Shown: positions 3,359 to 12,539 of the stretch, one piece after another
Numbering within the stretch: the stretch's first letter is position 1
Layout of the letters: every line of letters starts with the position of its first letter
Assembly: GCA_045594885.1 (NCBI GenBank)
Contig: JAZNZJ010000046.1
Location: 1-12,804 of the forward strand
Reading direction: 5' to 3'
DNA from: Fimenecus sp045594885
Lineage (GTDB): Bacteria; Bacillota; Clostridia; Oscillospirales; Acutalibacteraceae
DNA: 12,804 bases
The notes under the pieces: generated by a model
Seen by the model: the letters and a program-made list of their open reading frames with translations, nothing else
Told to the model about the DNA's origin: nothing
Databases searched by the model: none
Program-made: the position numbers and the translations under genes

Positions 3359-6300
3359 ATGAAATACATAATCAACAGAGCAAATTTCAGACAATTTGAA
3401 ATCGCAGAAATCGGCAAATTATCGCCGAGAGCCTACTTTATTCCTTATCCATCAAAGGATTTGCTTTGTGAACAAAATGTTCTCACAGAGCGTTACAACA
3501 GCCCAATGGTGCGTGTGCTCAACGGTGAATGGGACTTCAAATATTATGAAAAAGATATGCTCATTCCCAACGAATTTTATACCGACCGTGTGAAATTCGA
3601 TAAGGTAGAAGTGCCTTCAACTTGGCAGAGAACAGGTTATCGTGAGCCTTGCTACCTTAACACACGTTATGAATTCGACCCCAAACTTTATCCTGAAATG
3701 CCACAGGATGTACCAATGGGTATTTACAGAAAATTTGTAACTATTGATAATCTTGATAAAAAATATATAATCACATTCCTCGGTGTAATTTCATCACTTG
3801 ATTTGTATGTTAACGGTCATTTTGTGGGTTATAGTGAGGGTGCACATAATTCTGCCGAATTTGACATTACTCCATATCTTACAGAGGGTGAAAATGAAAT
3901 TCTCTGCGTGGTAAGTAAATGGTCAACAGGTACATATCTTGAGTGTCAGGATATGTTCCGTGAAAACGGAATTTTCCGTGACGTACTTCTTTACGAAATG
4001 CCAAAGACATATCTTTACGATTTCTTCATTGAAACCGAAAAGAAGGGTGACTGCTACGATTTAACCCTCACTGTTGACATTAAGGGCGAGAAAAAAGGTT
4101 ATACATATACTGCAGAACTTTATGATGGAGAAACTATTGTAGCAAAAGAGCAGGCAGATACCCTCAATAAAAGAACAATCACATTTTCAAATCTTAAAGT
4201 AAAAGAATGGAATGCAGAAGAACCATATACCTATGATTTATTCCTCACACTCACAAAAGATGGTGAAGTTATTACCGCTGTCAAGAATGTAACAGGCTTC
4301 AAGACTGTTGAAATCAAGGGCGATGTATTCTATTTCAATGGTATGCCGATTAAATTCAAGGGTGTTAACCATCATGATACAAATATGCACAATGGTTATG
4401 TGCTTACAGGAGAAGAAATCAAGTCTGAAATGGAACTTATGAAGAAGTTTAATGTGAACGCTATAAGAACTTCTCATTATCCACCCGACCCAACACTTTT
4501 GACTCTTGCAGATTTAATGGGCTTTTATATTGTTGATGAGGCAGATATTGAAACTCACGGTGCAGGTGATATTAAAAAGCCTTGTGACGATGGTCTTATA
4601 AGTCACGATTTGCGTTGGGAATTCCGCTATGTTGACAGAGTAAGCCGTATGTTCCGCCGTGACCGTAATCACCCTTCAATTACAATGTGGTCATTGGGTA
4701 ATGAGGCAGGGGGCTATAACTGTCAAGATAAATGCTATGAATATTTGAAAAATGAGGGCACTAAAATCCCCGTTCACTATGAAAGAGTTATTGCAACAAA
4801 GCGTTTTGCCTATGATGTGATTTCAGAAATGTACCCCACACAAGAAAATGTAGAAAAATACGGTGCAAAAACATCGGGCAAAGAAAAATATCACAATAAG
4901 CCATATTTTATGTGTGAATATGTTCACGCAATGGGTGTTGGTCCCGGTGCAGTAGAGGAATATTGGGAGAGTATTTATAAATACGACAGTCTTATGGGCG
5001 GTTGCGTATGGGAGTGGGCGGACCACGCAGTTTATCACGACGGCAACGATAAATATAAATTCCAATACACCTACGGCGGTGACCACGGCGAAGAAAAGCA
5101 CGACAGTAACTTCTGTGTTGACGGTATGCTTTATCCCGATAAAACACCACATACTGGTGCTTATGTAATCAAAGCAGTTTACCGCCCCGTAAGAAGCCGT
5201 CACATCAGCGGAAAAGTGTTTGAATTCACAAATACTAACCGTTTCAAGAATTCAAAATATCTTAAAGTTCTCTGGTCACAGTTTATAAATGGTACTCTAA
5301 AAAAGACAGGCGAATTAAACCTTGACATTGACCCTATGCAGACCAAAACTTACGAAATAGATTTTGATGAATATGCATATAACGAAGATTGTCACATTAA
5401 TATCACATATTTTGATGGAGAACATCAAGTTGCAATTGAGCAAACTACATTGAACGACAAAGCGAACTTCTTACCAACCAATACAGGTGCGGGTGAGGTT
5501 GATGTTGTTATTTATAACAATGACCTTAACATTCAGTTCAATGACGGTAAGGTTGTATTCGATGAGAAAACCGGTGAAATGACAAGCTATGTGAGAAATG
5601 GTTGTGAATATCTCAATCTTAATCCTGCCGACAATAAAAAAGGCTTTATGCCAAATATTGTCCGTGCATCGCTTGATAATGACAGTTATGGTTTTCCAAA
5701 GGCATGGGGGGCAATAAAACTCCACGAAGCAGAAATGAAACTTACTGATTTCAGTCACGCAAATCATTCTGCATATGCACTTGTTAAAGCATCTTACGTT
5801 GTTAAAAAAGGATTTAAAAAATTCTTTAATATTGATGTCGTTTATACAGTTTTCGGCAATGGTCTTGTAAATGTACAATGTACACTCAACAAACTTTTAT
5901 TTGGTTGTCCCGAAATTCAGCGATTCGGTGTAACTGTTGAATTGCCAAAAGAGTTCAATATTGTTGAATTTTACGGCAGGGGTTCACACGAAAAAATGGA
6001 AAACCTTTGCGATATGAAAGACCACGCATATATTGGTAGATGGCTCACAACAGTTGAAGCTATGCACGAGCCATATGTTATGCCACAGGATAACGGCAAC
6101 TGTGGTGGCGTCAAGTTCTTAAAGCTTATGAATGAAAAAGGCAATGCATTTATGGTTTACGGTGAGCCTAAATTCAGTTTCTCTGCTCATGATTATACAC
6201 AGAGTGCAATCGACAAGGCAAAGCATCAAGAAGAATTAGTTCATTCTGATACAACATTTGTATGTATTGACGGCTTTATGCGTGGTACGGGTACAAATAC

Positions 6301-6382
6301 CTGCGGACCGGACGCACTGCCAAAATACAGAGTAAAGACTGCTAAACCGCTTACATTCAAATTTGCGTTCAGAGGTGAATGA
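3359..6382 (+). CDS. lacZ: Glycoside hydrolase family 2 beta-galactosidase
   Basis: This cytoplasmic enzyme of 1007 residues should hydrolyse terminal beta-galactosides such as lactose or galacto-oligosaccharides. Order along the protein: sugar-binding jelly-roll domain (about 40-220, with NGEWDFKYYE and VPSTWQ), immunoglobulin-like domain, TIM barrel (about 325-600), then C-terminal beta domains ending in a large beta-sandwich, as in LacZ. In the barrel, KGVNHHD (334-340), RTSHYPPDP (370-378), WSLGNEAGG with the acid/base Glu449, and MCEY with the nucleophile Glu520 are all present, as is CVWEWADH. Length matches E. coli-type LacZ. No signal peptide is seen. GGAGG lies seven bases upstream of the ATG. 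The stop is overlapped by the acetyltransferase reading frame, so the two are co-transcribed. Exact substrate is not certain from family membership. Confidence 0.93.
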   Translation: MKYIINRANFRQFEIAEIGKLSPRAYFIPYPSKDLLCEQNVLTERYNSPMVRVLNGEWDFKYYEKDMLIPNEFYTDRVKFDKVEVPSTWQRTGYREPCYLNTRYEFDPKLYPEMPQDVPMGIYRKFVTIDNLDKKYIITFLGVISSLDLYVNGHFVGYSEGAHNSAEFDITPYLTEGENEILCVVSKWSTGTYLECQDMFRENGIFRDVLLYEMPKTYLYDFFIETEKKGDCYDLTLTVDIKGEKKGYTYTAELYDGETIVAKEQADTLNKRTITFSNLKVKEWNAEEPYTYDLFLTLTKDGEVITAVKNVTGFKTVEIKGDVFYFNGMPIKFKGVNHHDTNMHNGYVLTGEEIKSEMELMKKFNVNAIRTSHYPPDPTLLTLADLMGFYIVDEADIETHGAGDIKKPCDDGLISHDLRWEFRYVDRVSRMFRRDRNHPSITMWSLGNEAGGYNCQDKCYEYLKNEGTKIPVHYERVIATKRFAYDVISEMYPTQENVEKYGAKTSGKEKYHNKPYFMCEYVHAMGVGPGAVEEYWESIYKYDSLMGGCVWEWADHAVYHDGNDKYKFQYTYGGDHGEEKHDSNFCVDGMLYPDKTPHTGAYVIKAVYRPVRSRHISGKVFEFTNTNRFKNSKYLKVLWSQFINGTLKKTGELNLDIDPMQTKTYEIDFDEYAYNEDCHINITYFDGEHQVAIEQTTLNDKANFLPTNTGAGEVDVVIYNNDLNIQFNDGKVVFDEKTGEMTSYVRNGCEYLNLNPADNKKGFMPNIVRASLDNDSYGFPKAWGAIKLHEAEMKLTDFSHANHSAYALVKASYVVKKGFKKFFNIDVVYTVFGNGLVNVQCTLNKLLFGCPEIQRFGVTVELPKEFNIVEFYGRGSHEKMENLCDMKDHAYIGRWLTTVEAMHEPYVMPQDNGNCGGVKFLKLMNEKGNAFMVYGEPKFSFSAHDYTQSAIDKAKHQEELVHSDTTFVCIDGFMRGTGTNTCGPDALPKYRVKTAKPLTFKFAFRGE

Positions 6383-6384
6383 TT

Positions 6385-6816
6385 ATGCTTGAATACAAAT
6401 GGTTTAAAGCGGGTGAAATTGACCCATCTTTCCGTGATTTGCGAATTGCAATTTTTGTGAAAGAGCAGGGTGTACCCGAAGAAAATGAATTTGATGACTT
6501 TGACTTACAAGTGCCCCATCTTGTTATTTTTTCTGATGGTGAGCCTGTTGCAACGGGCAGAATAATTCCTTATGGCGAAAACACCGTAAAAATTGGTAGA
6601 ATTGCCGTTAAAAAAGAAAAAAGAGGCTTGGGTCTGGGCGAAAAAATCGTAAAAGAACTTGTTCGTAAATCTTATGAAGACGGTGCAAAAACCGTTAAGG
6701 TTGGTGCGCAGACTCATGCAGTAGGCTTTTATGAGAAATGTGGATTCACTCTTGACGGCACTCCCGAATATCTTGAAGAGAATATTCCTCATTACGATAT
6801 GCACTTAACATTTTAA
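6385..6816 (+). CDS. GNAT-family N-acetyltransferase
   Basis: This is a predicted acetyl-CoA-dependent acyltransferase of 143 residues. The GNAT core is clear: beta-strand IGRIAV (70-75) leads into the acetyl-CoA pyrophosphate-binding loop RGLGLG (80-85), followed by a helix and the conserved AVGFYEKCGF segment (about 112-121). The N-terminal LRIAIFVKEQGVP pattern is typical of the ElaA/YjcF-like subgroup, whose substrates are poorly known. I favour the ATG at 6385, seven bases after AGAGGTG. An earlier ATG at 6379 overlaps the lacZ stop but lies too close to that site. Coupling to lacZ may hint at a role in galactoside detoxification, similar in idea to galactoside acetyltransferase, but LacA belongs to a different fold family, so this is speculation. 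Confidence 0.85.
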   Translation: MLEYKWFKAGEIDPSFRDLRIAIFVKEQGVPEENEFDDFDLQVPHLVIFSDGEPVATGRIIPYGENTVKIGRIAVKKEKRGLGLGEKIVKELVRKSYEDGAKTVKVGAQTHAVGFYEKCGFTLDGTPEYLEENIPHYDMHLTF

Positions 6817-6821
6817 AATTT

Positions 6822-6852
6822 ATACACCCGAAAAATCCTTCGGGTGTATTTT
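6822..6852 (+). terminator. Hairpin terminator or intercistronic attenuator
   Basis: ATACACCCGAA (6822-6832) and its complement (6839-6849) form an 11-bp stem with a 6-base loop, followed by only a short T run (TTTTG). It lies between the acetyltransferase and GH95 genes. Because no promoter is evident after it, read-through may set GH95 expression. Confidence 0.7.
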
Positions 6853-6869
6853 GTAAAGAGAGAAATATT

Positions 6870-9233
6870 ATGGAAATGCATAAATTGTTTTATACAAAAC
6901 CTCCATCAAAAATGAAACTTAAAAAGCCATATTACCGTGGCTTTAAAAATATATGGGAACAAGCCGCTTTGCCGGTGGGTAATGGCAGTGTAGGATTTAC
7001 TGTAATCGGTGAGGTTAAATCTGACCGTCTTGTACTTAATCACAAAACATTGTGGGCGGGTGGACCTTCACCAAAACGTCCTGACTATTGTGGCGGTAAT
7101 ATTAATACTCCCGATAAAGACGGTAAAATGCCCTATGATTATTATAATCAAATCCGTGAAGAGTTTCAGAATGACAATGACAAAATAGCCCATGACCTTT
7201 GCGAAAAACTTGTTGGCATTAAGGAGGGTTACGGCTCATTTCAATGTTGGGGCGAACTTGAATTTGCTGATTTAAATATCAAAAAATATAAGAATTATAC
7301 AAGGACACTCGATATGTCAGTGGGTGTGTGCAAAGTAACCTACGACGCAAAGATTAAGTGCAGGGAATGGGTGAGCGATACCCGTGAATATTTTGTTTCA
7401 CATCCCGATAAATGCGGTGTTATCCATTTTGCACGTAAGGGCGGTAAAATCAATTGTGAAATCAAACTCTCAAGTGAACATAAGGGAAGTGTTGATTTTA
7501 ATAACGGCATATTTATTCACAAAGGTATTGTTGAAGACAATCAGTTGAATTTCTGCCTTGTGTCAAAAGTGCTCACAGACGGCGAAGCATATGCTACAAA
7601 CAAGGGATTTGCCGTGAAAAATGCAAGTGAATTCACTATAGTTCTTTCAGCGGACACTGACTATCTTGATGTTTACCCTGAATATAGAACGGGTGAGGGT
7701 GCAGAAGGGCTTTTAAACCGTGTTAAAGCAATGAATGAGAATTCATCTTCAAAGAACTTTAATGAACTCAAAAAAGCTCATATGGACGATTTCTCGGCAC
7801 TTTATAGTAGAGTTGCAATCGATTTAGGCGGTAAGAGCGAAGAAACCGCCGACAAGCTTCTTTATAAATACAATAAACTTGACCCAAGAAGTGCGGAACA
7901 ACTTTTGTATCAATACGGCAGATATATGGCAATATCTTCAACTCGTGAAGACGACATTTTGCCTTCAAATCTTCAGGGTATATGGAATTGTTGCAATGAC
8001 CCCAAATGGAGTAGTGACTTCCACACAAATGTAAACCTGCAAATGAACTATTGGCCAATTTACAACGGAAATTTAAGCGAATGTGCAAAACCGCTTATCC
8101 GTTATATCAAATCAATGGTGATTCCCGGAAGACTTACCGCAGAATATTATACAAATATTAAGAGTGGTGAGGGTGAGGCTAACGGCTTCTTATTCCATAC
8201 TCAGTGTACACCATTCGGCTGGACTTGTCCCGGTTGGGATTTCAACTGGGGTTGGTCGCCTGCGGCAATGCCGTGGATTTTGCATAATTGTTATGAGTAT
8301 TATGAATACACTCTTGACAAAGAAATTCTTGAAAAAGATATTTATCCAATGCTTCGTGAATGTGGGGAATATTTTGCAAAATTACTTGTTGAGCATAAGG
8401 GCAGATTAGTAACTGTGCCTTGCTATTCCCCTGAGCACGGGCCTCGCACAATGGGTAATACTTATGAACAGGCACTTTTGTGGCAGCTTTATGATAATGC
8501 AATCAAGAGTGCAAAAGCATTGAATATTGACAATGAACTTTGCGAAAAGTGGCAGAGTATTCAGTCAAAACTTAAGCCCTATGAAATCGGTGCTGACGGT
8601 CAGGTGAAAGAATGGTATCATGAAGAGCATCTCGGTGAAATCGGTGAGCACCACCACCGCCATATGTCACATCTTTTGGGATTATTCCCGTGTAATGTAA
8701 TCAATTGGCATAATAATCCCGATTTTATCAAAGCGGCAATTGTGTCAATGAATGACCGTACTGACAAAAGTACGGGTTGGTCGATGGGACAAAAAATTAA
8801 TACTTGGGCACGTGTGCTTGATGGCGACAGAGTACTCTCAATTATCGGCACACTTTTCAAAAACGGTATTTATCCGAATTTCTGGGATTTGCATCCGCCA
8901 TTCCAAATTGACGGTAATTTCGGTTTTACATCGGGTGTAAACGAAATGCTTATGCAAAGCCATTGCGGATTCATTCATCTTTTACCCGCACTTCCAACTG
9001 CTTGGCAAAAAGGTAAAATTGCAGGGCTTGTTGCTCGTGGCAATTTCACCGTAAGCATTGAATGGAACAATGGCAGACTCACAAAAGCAGAAATTACGTC
9101 TAATAAAGGCGGTAAGTGTAAGCTTTATTACGCAAATGCCGATTTTATTGTTGAAAATATCTGCGAAAGTGAAAATAACTTTGCAGAATTTGATACTGTT
9201 CAAGGCAAAACCTATACAATCAAGATTAAATAA
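6870..9233 (+). CDS. Glycoside hydrolase family 95 alpha-L-fucosidase-type enzyme
   Basis: This 787-residue enzyme is likely to remove alpha-linked L-fucose (or L-galactose) from oligosaccharides by the inverting mechanism of GH95. The N-terminal beta domain has the family signature ALPVGNGSVGF (33-43), LNHKTLWAGGP (56-66) and YGSFQCWGEL (121-130). The (alpha/alpha)6 barrel carries NVN at 387-389 (the Asn pair that activates water), SPEHGP with putative acid Glu522, and FQIDGNFG with putative base Asp681, matching the arrangement known for Bifidobacterium AfcA. The HLLPALP segment and a C-terminal beta domain complete the fold. No signal peptide is visible, so it probably acts on imported sugars alongside the GH2 enzyme upstream. 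The binding site AGAGAG is seven bases before the ATG. A second in-frame ATG follows two codons later. Linkage specificity cannot be read from sequence. Confidence 0.92.
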   Translation: MEMHKLFYTKPPSKMKLKKPYYRGFKNIWEQAALPVGNGSVGFTVIGEVKSDRLVLNHKTLWAGGPSPKRPDYCGGNINTPDKDGKMPYDYYNQIREEFQNDNDKIAHDLCEKLVGIKEGYGSFQCWGELEFADLNIKKYKNYTRTLDMSVGVCKVTYDAKIKCREWVSDTREYFVSHPDKCGVIHFARKGGKINCEIKLSSEHKGSVDFNNGIFIHKGIVEDNQLNFCLVSKVLTDGEAYATNKGFAVKNASEFTIVLSADTDYLDVYPEYRTGEGAEGLLNRVKAMNENSSSKNFNELKKAHMDDFSALYSRVAIDLGGKSEETADKLLYKYNKLDPRSAEQLLYQYGRYMAISSTREDDILPSNLQGIWNCCNDPKWSSDFHTNVNLQMNYWPIYNGNLSECAKPLIRYIKSMVIPGRLTAEYYTNIKSGEGEANGFLFHTQCTPFGWTCPGWDFNWGWSPAAMPWILHNCYEYYEYTLDKEILEKDIYPMLRECGEYFAKLLVEHKGRLVTVPCYSPEHGPRTMGNTYEQALLWQLYDNAIKSAKALNIDNELCEKWQSIQSKLKPYEIGADGQVKEWYHEEHLGEIGEHHHRHMSHLLGLFPCNVINWHNNPDFIKAAIVSMNDRTDKSTGWSMGQKINTWARVLDGDRVLSIIGTLFKNGIYPNFWDLHPPFQIDGNFGFTSGVNEMLMQSHCGFIHLLPALPTAWQKGKIAGLVARGNFTVSIEWNNGRLTKAEITSNKGGKCKLYYANADFIVENICESENNFAEFDTVQGKTYTIKIK

Positions 9234-9236
9234 TGA

Positions 9237-9272
9237 AAATCCGTACTGCTTTAGACAGTACGGATTTCTTTT
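9237..9272. terminator. Bidirectional terminator between convergent genes
   Basis: AAATCCGTACTG (9237-9248) pairs perfectly with 9256-9267 (12 bp) around a 7-base loop, followed by CTTTT on the plus strand. The A run before the stem serves as a T run on the minus strand. It separates the GH95 gene from the convergent peptidase gene. Confidence 0.85.
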
Positions 9273-10233
9273 AATAATAAAGATATTTATAAAAAATAGG
9301 GTATTGATTAAGAAATTGCTGAAGCGTAATTCTTGAATTTGAGCCGGGGTCATTTATTGTAAATCCCGAAGCAGTCAATGAATTGCCACCCTTAAAGCCG
9401 GTAACAACAACCCAATGTTGAGTGCCCGAATAGTTTTTCGCACCAATAATCACGGGTTTGCCGTTTTTTAATTGATTGTAAATACCGTTAAGATACCCCG
9501 AACTATTGGTTATTATCTTGTAATTGTTTGGCCAATAAACATTACCCGATGATGAATAGCTGAGTTTTTTTGACATTGCATCGGGGTAAATTGTAGTTCC
9601 CGTGCGGTAAGATTCCGTCATTGCAATAGCAGTTGTAACACAGCCAATCTGACCTATTGTTTTGCCTGAAGTACCTATTTTAACATTGGCCCAACGTGAG
9701 TCAGTCTGTTTGTAACTTGGTACTTTTAATGAAATAGCATTATATCCTGATTGCACAGCGAGATATTTTGAACTTACATATCCCGTTTTTGTGCCGTTAT
9801 AAATAACCTTACTCCAACCATTATGTGTGTCAAGCACAAGAACTGCTTCACGGTTGTAAAGAGTACCCACTTTGTTGTAAGAAGTACCTTGTCCACTTCG
9901 CACATTAAGTGTGCCCGAAGTGATGTTGACAGTTGCAAAGTTACTTGAAACAGTTCGTAAATAATCTGCGTGGCAATAACCATATCTGCCGTAATCATAT
10001 TCAACCTTCCACCAATTACCCGATTTTTCAATAAGTGTAACATAATTACCTTTTGGTAATGATGTTATAATTGCACTATTGGTTGAGTTACTGCTTCTCA
10101 CATTTAATCTGCCACTATCAATTTCAACAATACCCGCCTGTGATGTGCTGGTTGCTGCCTCTGATTTTATGGGAATTGCAAAGAAAAGCATAACAAACAT
10201 AAATGATAAAACAAGCATTATTTTCTTTTTCAT
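9271..10233 (-). CDS. Secreted protein with two SH3b domains and a C39-like cysteine peptidase domain
   Basis: This 320-residue protein is exported. It has a signal peptide (basic start, hydrophobic core to about residue 22, probable cleavage after SEAA near 27). Two bacterial SH3 domains follow (about 34-94 and 101-160), each with the LNVRS motif, which usually bind cell-wall peptides. The rest (about 167-320) is a papain-like C39_2-type domain with likely catalytic Cys198 (GQIGCVTTA), His273 (GTQHWVVVTG) and Asp295 (INDPG). It probably acts at the cell wall or on extracellular peptides; the substrate is unknown. GAGGTGA precedes the ATG by four to five bases. It is convergent with GH95, and its stop codon lies directly after the shared terminator. 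Lack of an ABC exporter domain rules out a bacteriocin-exporter C39 role. Confidence 0.88.
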   Translation of the reverse strand: MKKKIMLVLSFMFVMLFFAIPIKSEAATSTSQAGIVEIDSGRLNVRSSNSTNSAIITSLPKGNYVTLIEKSGNWWKVEYDYGRYGYCHADYLRTVSSNFATVNITSGTLNVRSGQGTSYNKVGTLYNREAVLVLDTHNGWSKVIYNGTKTGYVSSKYLAVQSGYNAISLKVPSYKQTDSRWANVKIGTSGKTIGQIGCVTTAIAMTESYRTGTTIYPDAMSKKLSYSSSGNVYWPNNYKIITNSSGYLNGIYNQLKNGKPVIIGAKNYSGTQHWVVVTGFKGGNSLTASGFTINDPGSNSRITLQQFLNQYPIFYKYLYY

Positions 10234-10253
10234 CTGTTCACCTCGTCCAAAAA

Positions 10254-10282
10254 TTTATAGCATATATGCGAATCTATCTTAA
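10254..10282 (-). promoter_or_regulatory. Probable promoter of the SH3b/C39-like gene
   Basis: On the minus strand TTAAGA (10277-10282) and TATAAA (10254-10259) are 17 bases apart, upstream of the secreted peptidase gene. A perfect 10-base palindrome GCATATATGC (10260-10269) fills part of the spacer and could be a regulator site, though so short an AT-rich palindrome may be chance. Confidence 0.4.
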
Positions 10283-10333
10283 CAGAAAACCTTTAGAGTG
10301 TGAATACTCCAAATAATGTAAATGAAATAATCA

Positions 10334-10362
10334 TTGTCAACCATATCGGCTTATGTTATAAT
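10334..10362 (+). promoter_or_regulatory. Sigma-A promoter of the rsmE operon
   Basis: TTGTCA (10334-10339) and a perfect TATAAT (10357-10362) are separated by 17 bases. The predicted start near 10369 leaves a very short leader before GGAGG at 10373-10377. Confidence 0.8.
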
Positions 10363-10387
10363 ATAGAACTATGGAGGCTGATGCGGA

Positions 10388-11140
10388 ATGTATAACTTTT
10401 TTGCCCGTGAGAATTCAAGGCAAGGTGACAGTTATTTTATAACAGGAACGGACTATAATCATATAAAAAATGTGTTGAGAATGAATGTGGGTGATACATT
10501 TCTCGTCAGTGATAACGGTATAAGCAATCTTTGTAAGATTGATAGTATTGACAACGAATGTATTGTGGCAAATGTCATTGAAGAAAATTATAATGATACA
10601 ACTTTACCCATTAAAATATATCTTTTTCAAGGTCTTCCCAAAGCCGATAAAATGGAACTTATAATTCAAAAATGCGTTGAGTTGGGTGTTGAAGAGATTG
10701 TTCCCGTTGAAATGAATCGCTGCGTTGTGAAAATTGAGTCTAAGAAAAAGCAAAGTAAAATAGCACGTTGGCAGAGTATATCTGAAAGTGCGGCAAAGCA
10801 GAGTAAGAGAAATTCAATACCTAAAATTGAAGATATTCTTACATATAAACAAGCCCTGCAAAAAGCAAAAGAGCTTAACCTACTTTTAGTGCCCTATGAG
10901 AGCAAAAATGGAATGGCAGATACTAAAACTGCCCTTGCAGAAATAAAAAGCGGAATGTCCATAGGAATTTTAATAGGCCCTGAGGGTGGATTTTCAGAAA
11001 ATGAAATTGATGAAGCCTTCCATTGTGGCGGAAAAGTCATTTCTCTGGGCAAAAGAATCCTGCGCACAGAAACTGCCGCAATAGCCTCTGTTGCAATGTG
11101 TATGTTATATAGTGAGATGTATTTAGGTGACAACCAATGA
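10388..11140 (+). CDS. rsmE: 16S rRNA (uracil(1498)-N(3))-methyltransferase RsmE
   Basis: This enzyme methylates N3 of U1498 in the decoding region of 16S rRNA using S-adenosylmethionine. At 250 residues it has the usual family length. The N-terminal PUA-like RNA-binding part (about 1-70, with HIKNVLRMNVGD) is followed by the SPOUT methyltransferase domain: GLPKADKMELIIQKCVELG (82-100), ISESAAKQSKRN, GPEGGF (197-202) and LGKRILRTETAA (220-231), the last two lining the cofactor knot. GGAGG lies ten bases before the ATG. An earlier out-of-frame ATG at 10381 opens only a four-codon frame. The stop overlaps the next start as ATGA, so the two rRNA methyltransferases are probably translated together. 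Confidence in the assignment is high. Confidence 0.95.
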   Translation: MYNFFARENSRQGDSYFITGTDYNHIKNVLRMNVGDTFLVSDNGISNLCKIDSIDNECIVANVIEENYNDTTLPIKIYLFQGLPKADKMELIIQKCVELGVEEIVPVEMNRCVVKIESKKKQSKIARWQSISESAAKQSKRNSIPKIEDILTYKQALQKAKELNLLLVPYESKNGMADTKTALAEIKSGMSIGILIGPEGGFSENEIDEAFHCGGKVISLGKRILRTETAAIASVAMCMLYSEMYLGDNQ

Positions 11141-12495
11141 AACAATTACCCCTTGAATTTCAAGAGCGAATGAAAAAACTTTTGGGTGCGGAATATGAGG
11201 ATTTTGTTAAATCATACGACGAAAAGCCCGTACGTGCATTCCGTGTTAATACTGACAAAATCTCTCTTGAAGATTTTATAGAAATCAACCCATTCCCAAG
11301 TGAAAAAATTCCATATGTAGAAAATGGCTTCTATTTTGATTATGACGGTATCGGAAATCACCCATATCATCACGCAGGTATGATTTATGTGCAAGAGCCT
11401 GCCGCAATGGTGCCGGTGGAAAGCTTAAGTATTCAACCTGATTGGAAAGTGCTTGACTTATGTGCCGCACCCGGTGGCAAAAGCAGTCAAATTAAAAATA
11501 AACTCGGTAAAAACGGAATATTGGTGTCTAATGAGATTATACCGTCAAGATGCAAAATTCTTACGGGTAATGTTGAGCGAATGGGCTTTAAAAATGTAAT
11601 CACAACTTGTGCAAATCCTCAAAAACTTGCAAAAGCATTTCCACAGACATTCAATATGATTATGGTTGACGCACCTTGCTCAGGTGAGGGAATGTTCAGA
11701 AAAGAAGAAGTCGCAATTGATGAGTGGAGTTATGAAAATGTGCAGATGTGTGCTCGTCGTCAGGCAGAAATTCTTGATTGTGCCGCAGAAATGGTGAAAG
11801 TAGGCGGTTATATTGTGTATTCGACTTGTACATTTTCACTCGAAGAAAATGAGATGACGGTTGATGCCTTTTTAGAGCGTCATTCAGGTTTTGAATTAGT
11901 CCCCGTAACCGAAAAAGTGAGAGAAAATACTGCTGACGGAATTTATTTTGATGGGTGTAAATGTGAAAACATTCATTATACTCGTCGTTGCTATCCTCAT
12001 AAGACAAAAGGTGAGGGGCAGTTTGTAGCGGTGCTTCATTATGCCGATTCACCAATCGATTCAGAGCATTTTTATGTTCGTGTGGGTAAAGAAAAGCTCG
12101 ATAAAACCCTTAAAGATTTTCTTAATGATACTCTCTTGTCCTACAATGAAGATTGTGTGCAAATTTATAATGGAAATCCCGTTTATTACAGTGCCGAATT
12201 ACCTCCACCACAAAGATTGGCTTTTTCTTATGGTGTGACAATAGGTGAAATCCGTAAAAATTATATTCAGCCACATCATCAATTTTTTATGGCAATGGGT
12301 AAAGATTTCAAGAGAAAAATCAACTTGACCGCAGAAAGCGATGAAATAAAGAAATATCTTCACGGCGAAGAATTTATAACCGATTGCCCCAATGGTTGGG
12401 CTGTGGTAATGGTTGAAGGCTGTACCGTGGGCGGAGTAAAAGTTTCAAACGGAAAAGCGAAAAATCATTATCCTAAAGGCCTTCGTACAAAATAA
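11137..12495 (+). CDS. RsmF/NOL1-Nop2-Sun family rRNA (cytosine-C5)-methyltransferase
   Basis: This predicted S-adenosylmethionine-dependent enzyme makes 5-methylcytosine in rRNA (C1407-type RsmF/YebU relatives). At 452 residues it carries an N-terminal RNA-binding segment (about 1-90, RAFRVNTDK), a Rossmann methyltransferase core with DLCAAPGGKSSQ (107-118), VDAPCSGEGMFR (177-188, Cys181) and YSTCTFSLEENE (228-239, Cys231, the expected nucleophile), then the C-terminal RsmF-type extension (from about 310) with a PUA-like part ending in a basic tail. The start codon overlaps the rsmE stop. The exact target cytosine differs between Firmicutes paralogues and cannot be read from sequence, so I leave the symbol empty. 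Confidence 0.92.
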   Translation: MKQLPLEFQERMKKLLGAEYEDFVKSYDEKPVRAFRVNTDKISLEDFIEINPFPSEKIPYVENGFYFDYDGIGNHPYHHAGMIYVQEPAAMVPVESLSIQPDWKVLDLCAAPGGKSSQIKNKLGKNGILVSNEIIPSRCKILTGNVERMGFKNVITTCANPQKLAKAFPQTFNMIMVDAPCSGEGMFRKEEVAIDEWSYENVQMCARRQAEILDCAAEMVKVGGYIVYSTCTFSLEENEMTVDAFLERHSGFELVPVTEKVRENTADGIYFDGCKCENIHYTRRCYPHKTKGEGQFVAVLHYADSPIDSEHFYVRVGKEKLDKTLKDFLNDTLLSYNEDCVQIYNGNPVYYSAELPPPQRLAFSYGVTIGEIRKNYIQPHHQFFMAMGKDFKRKINLTAESDEIKKYLHGEEFITDCPNGWAVVMVEGCTVGGVKVSNGKAKNHYPKGLRTK

Positions 12496-12501
12496 AAAAA
12501 T

Positions 12502-12535
12502 TCCCTATTGCTAAAAACAATAGGGATAATTTTTT
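12502..12535. terminator. Bidirectional terminator after the rRNA methyltransferase operon
   Basis: TCCCTATTG (12502-12510) pairs with CAATAGGGA (12518-12526) around a 7-base loop. A T run (12530-12535) follows on the plus strand and an A run precedes it, so it can stop transcription from both convergent genes. Confidence 0.85.
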
Positions 12536-12539
12536 GAAA

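Noticed and set aside
4823..5878. Minus-strand frames of 126 and 135 codons inside the beta-galactosidase gene
   Set aside because: They lie wholly inside a strongly conserved gene, and their Cys/Val/Phe-rich translations are typical antisense artefacts.
9271..10233. Phage endolysin or bacteriocin exporter
   Set aside because: The gene lies in the chromosomal part, has a signal peptide and SH3b domains, and lacks both an exporter domain and neighbouring lysis genes.
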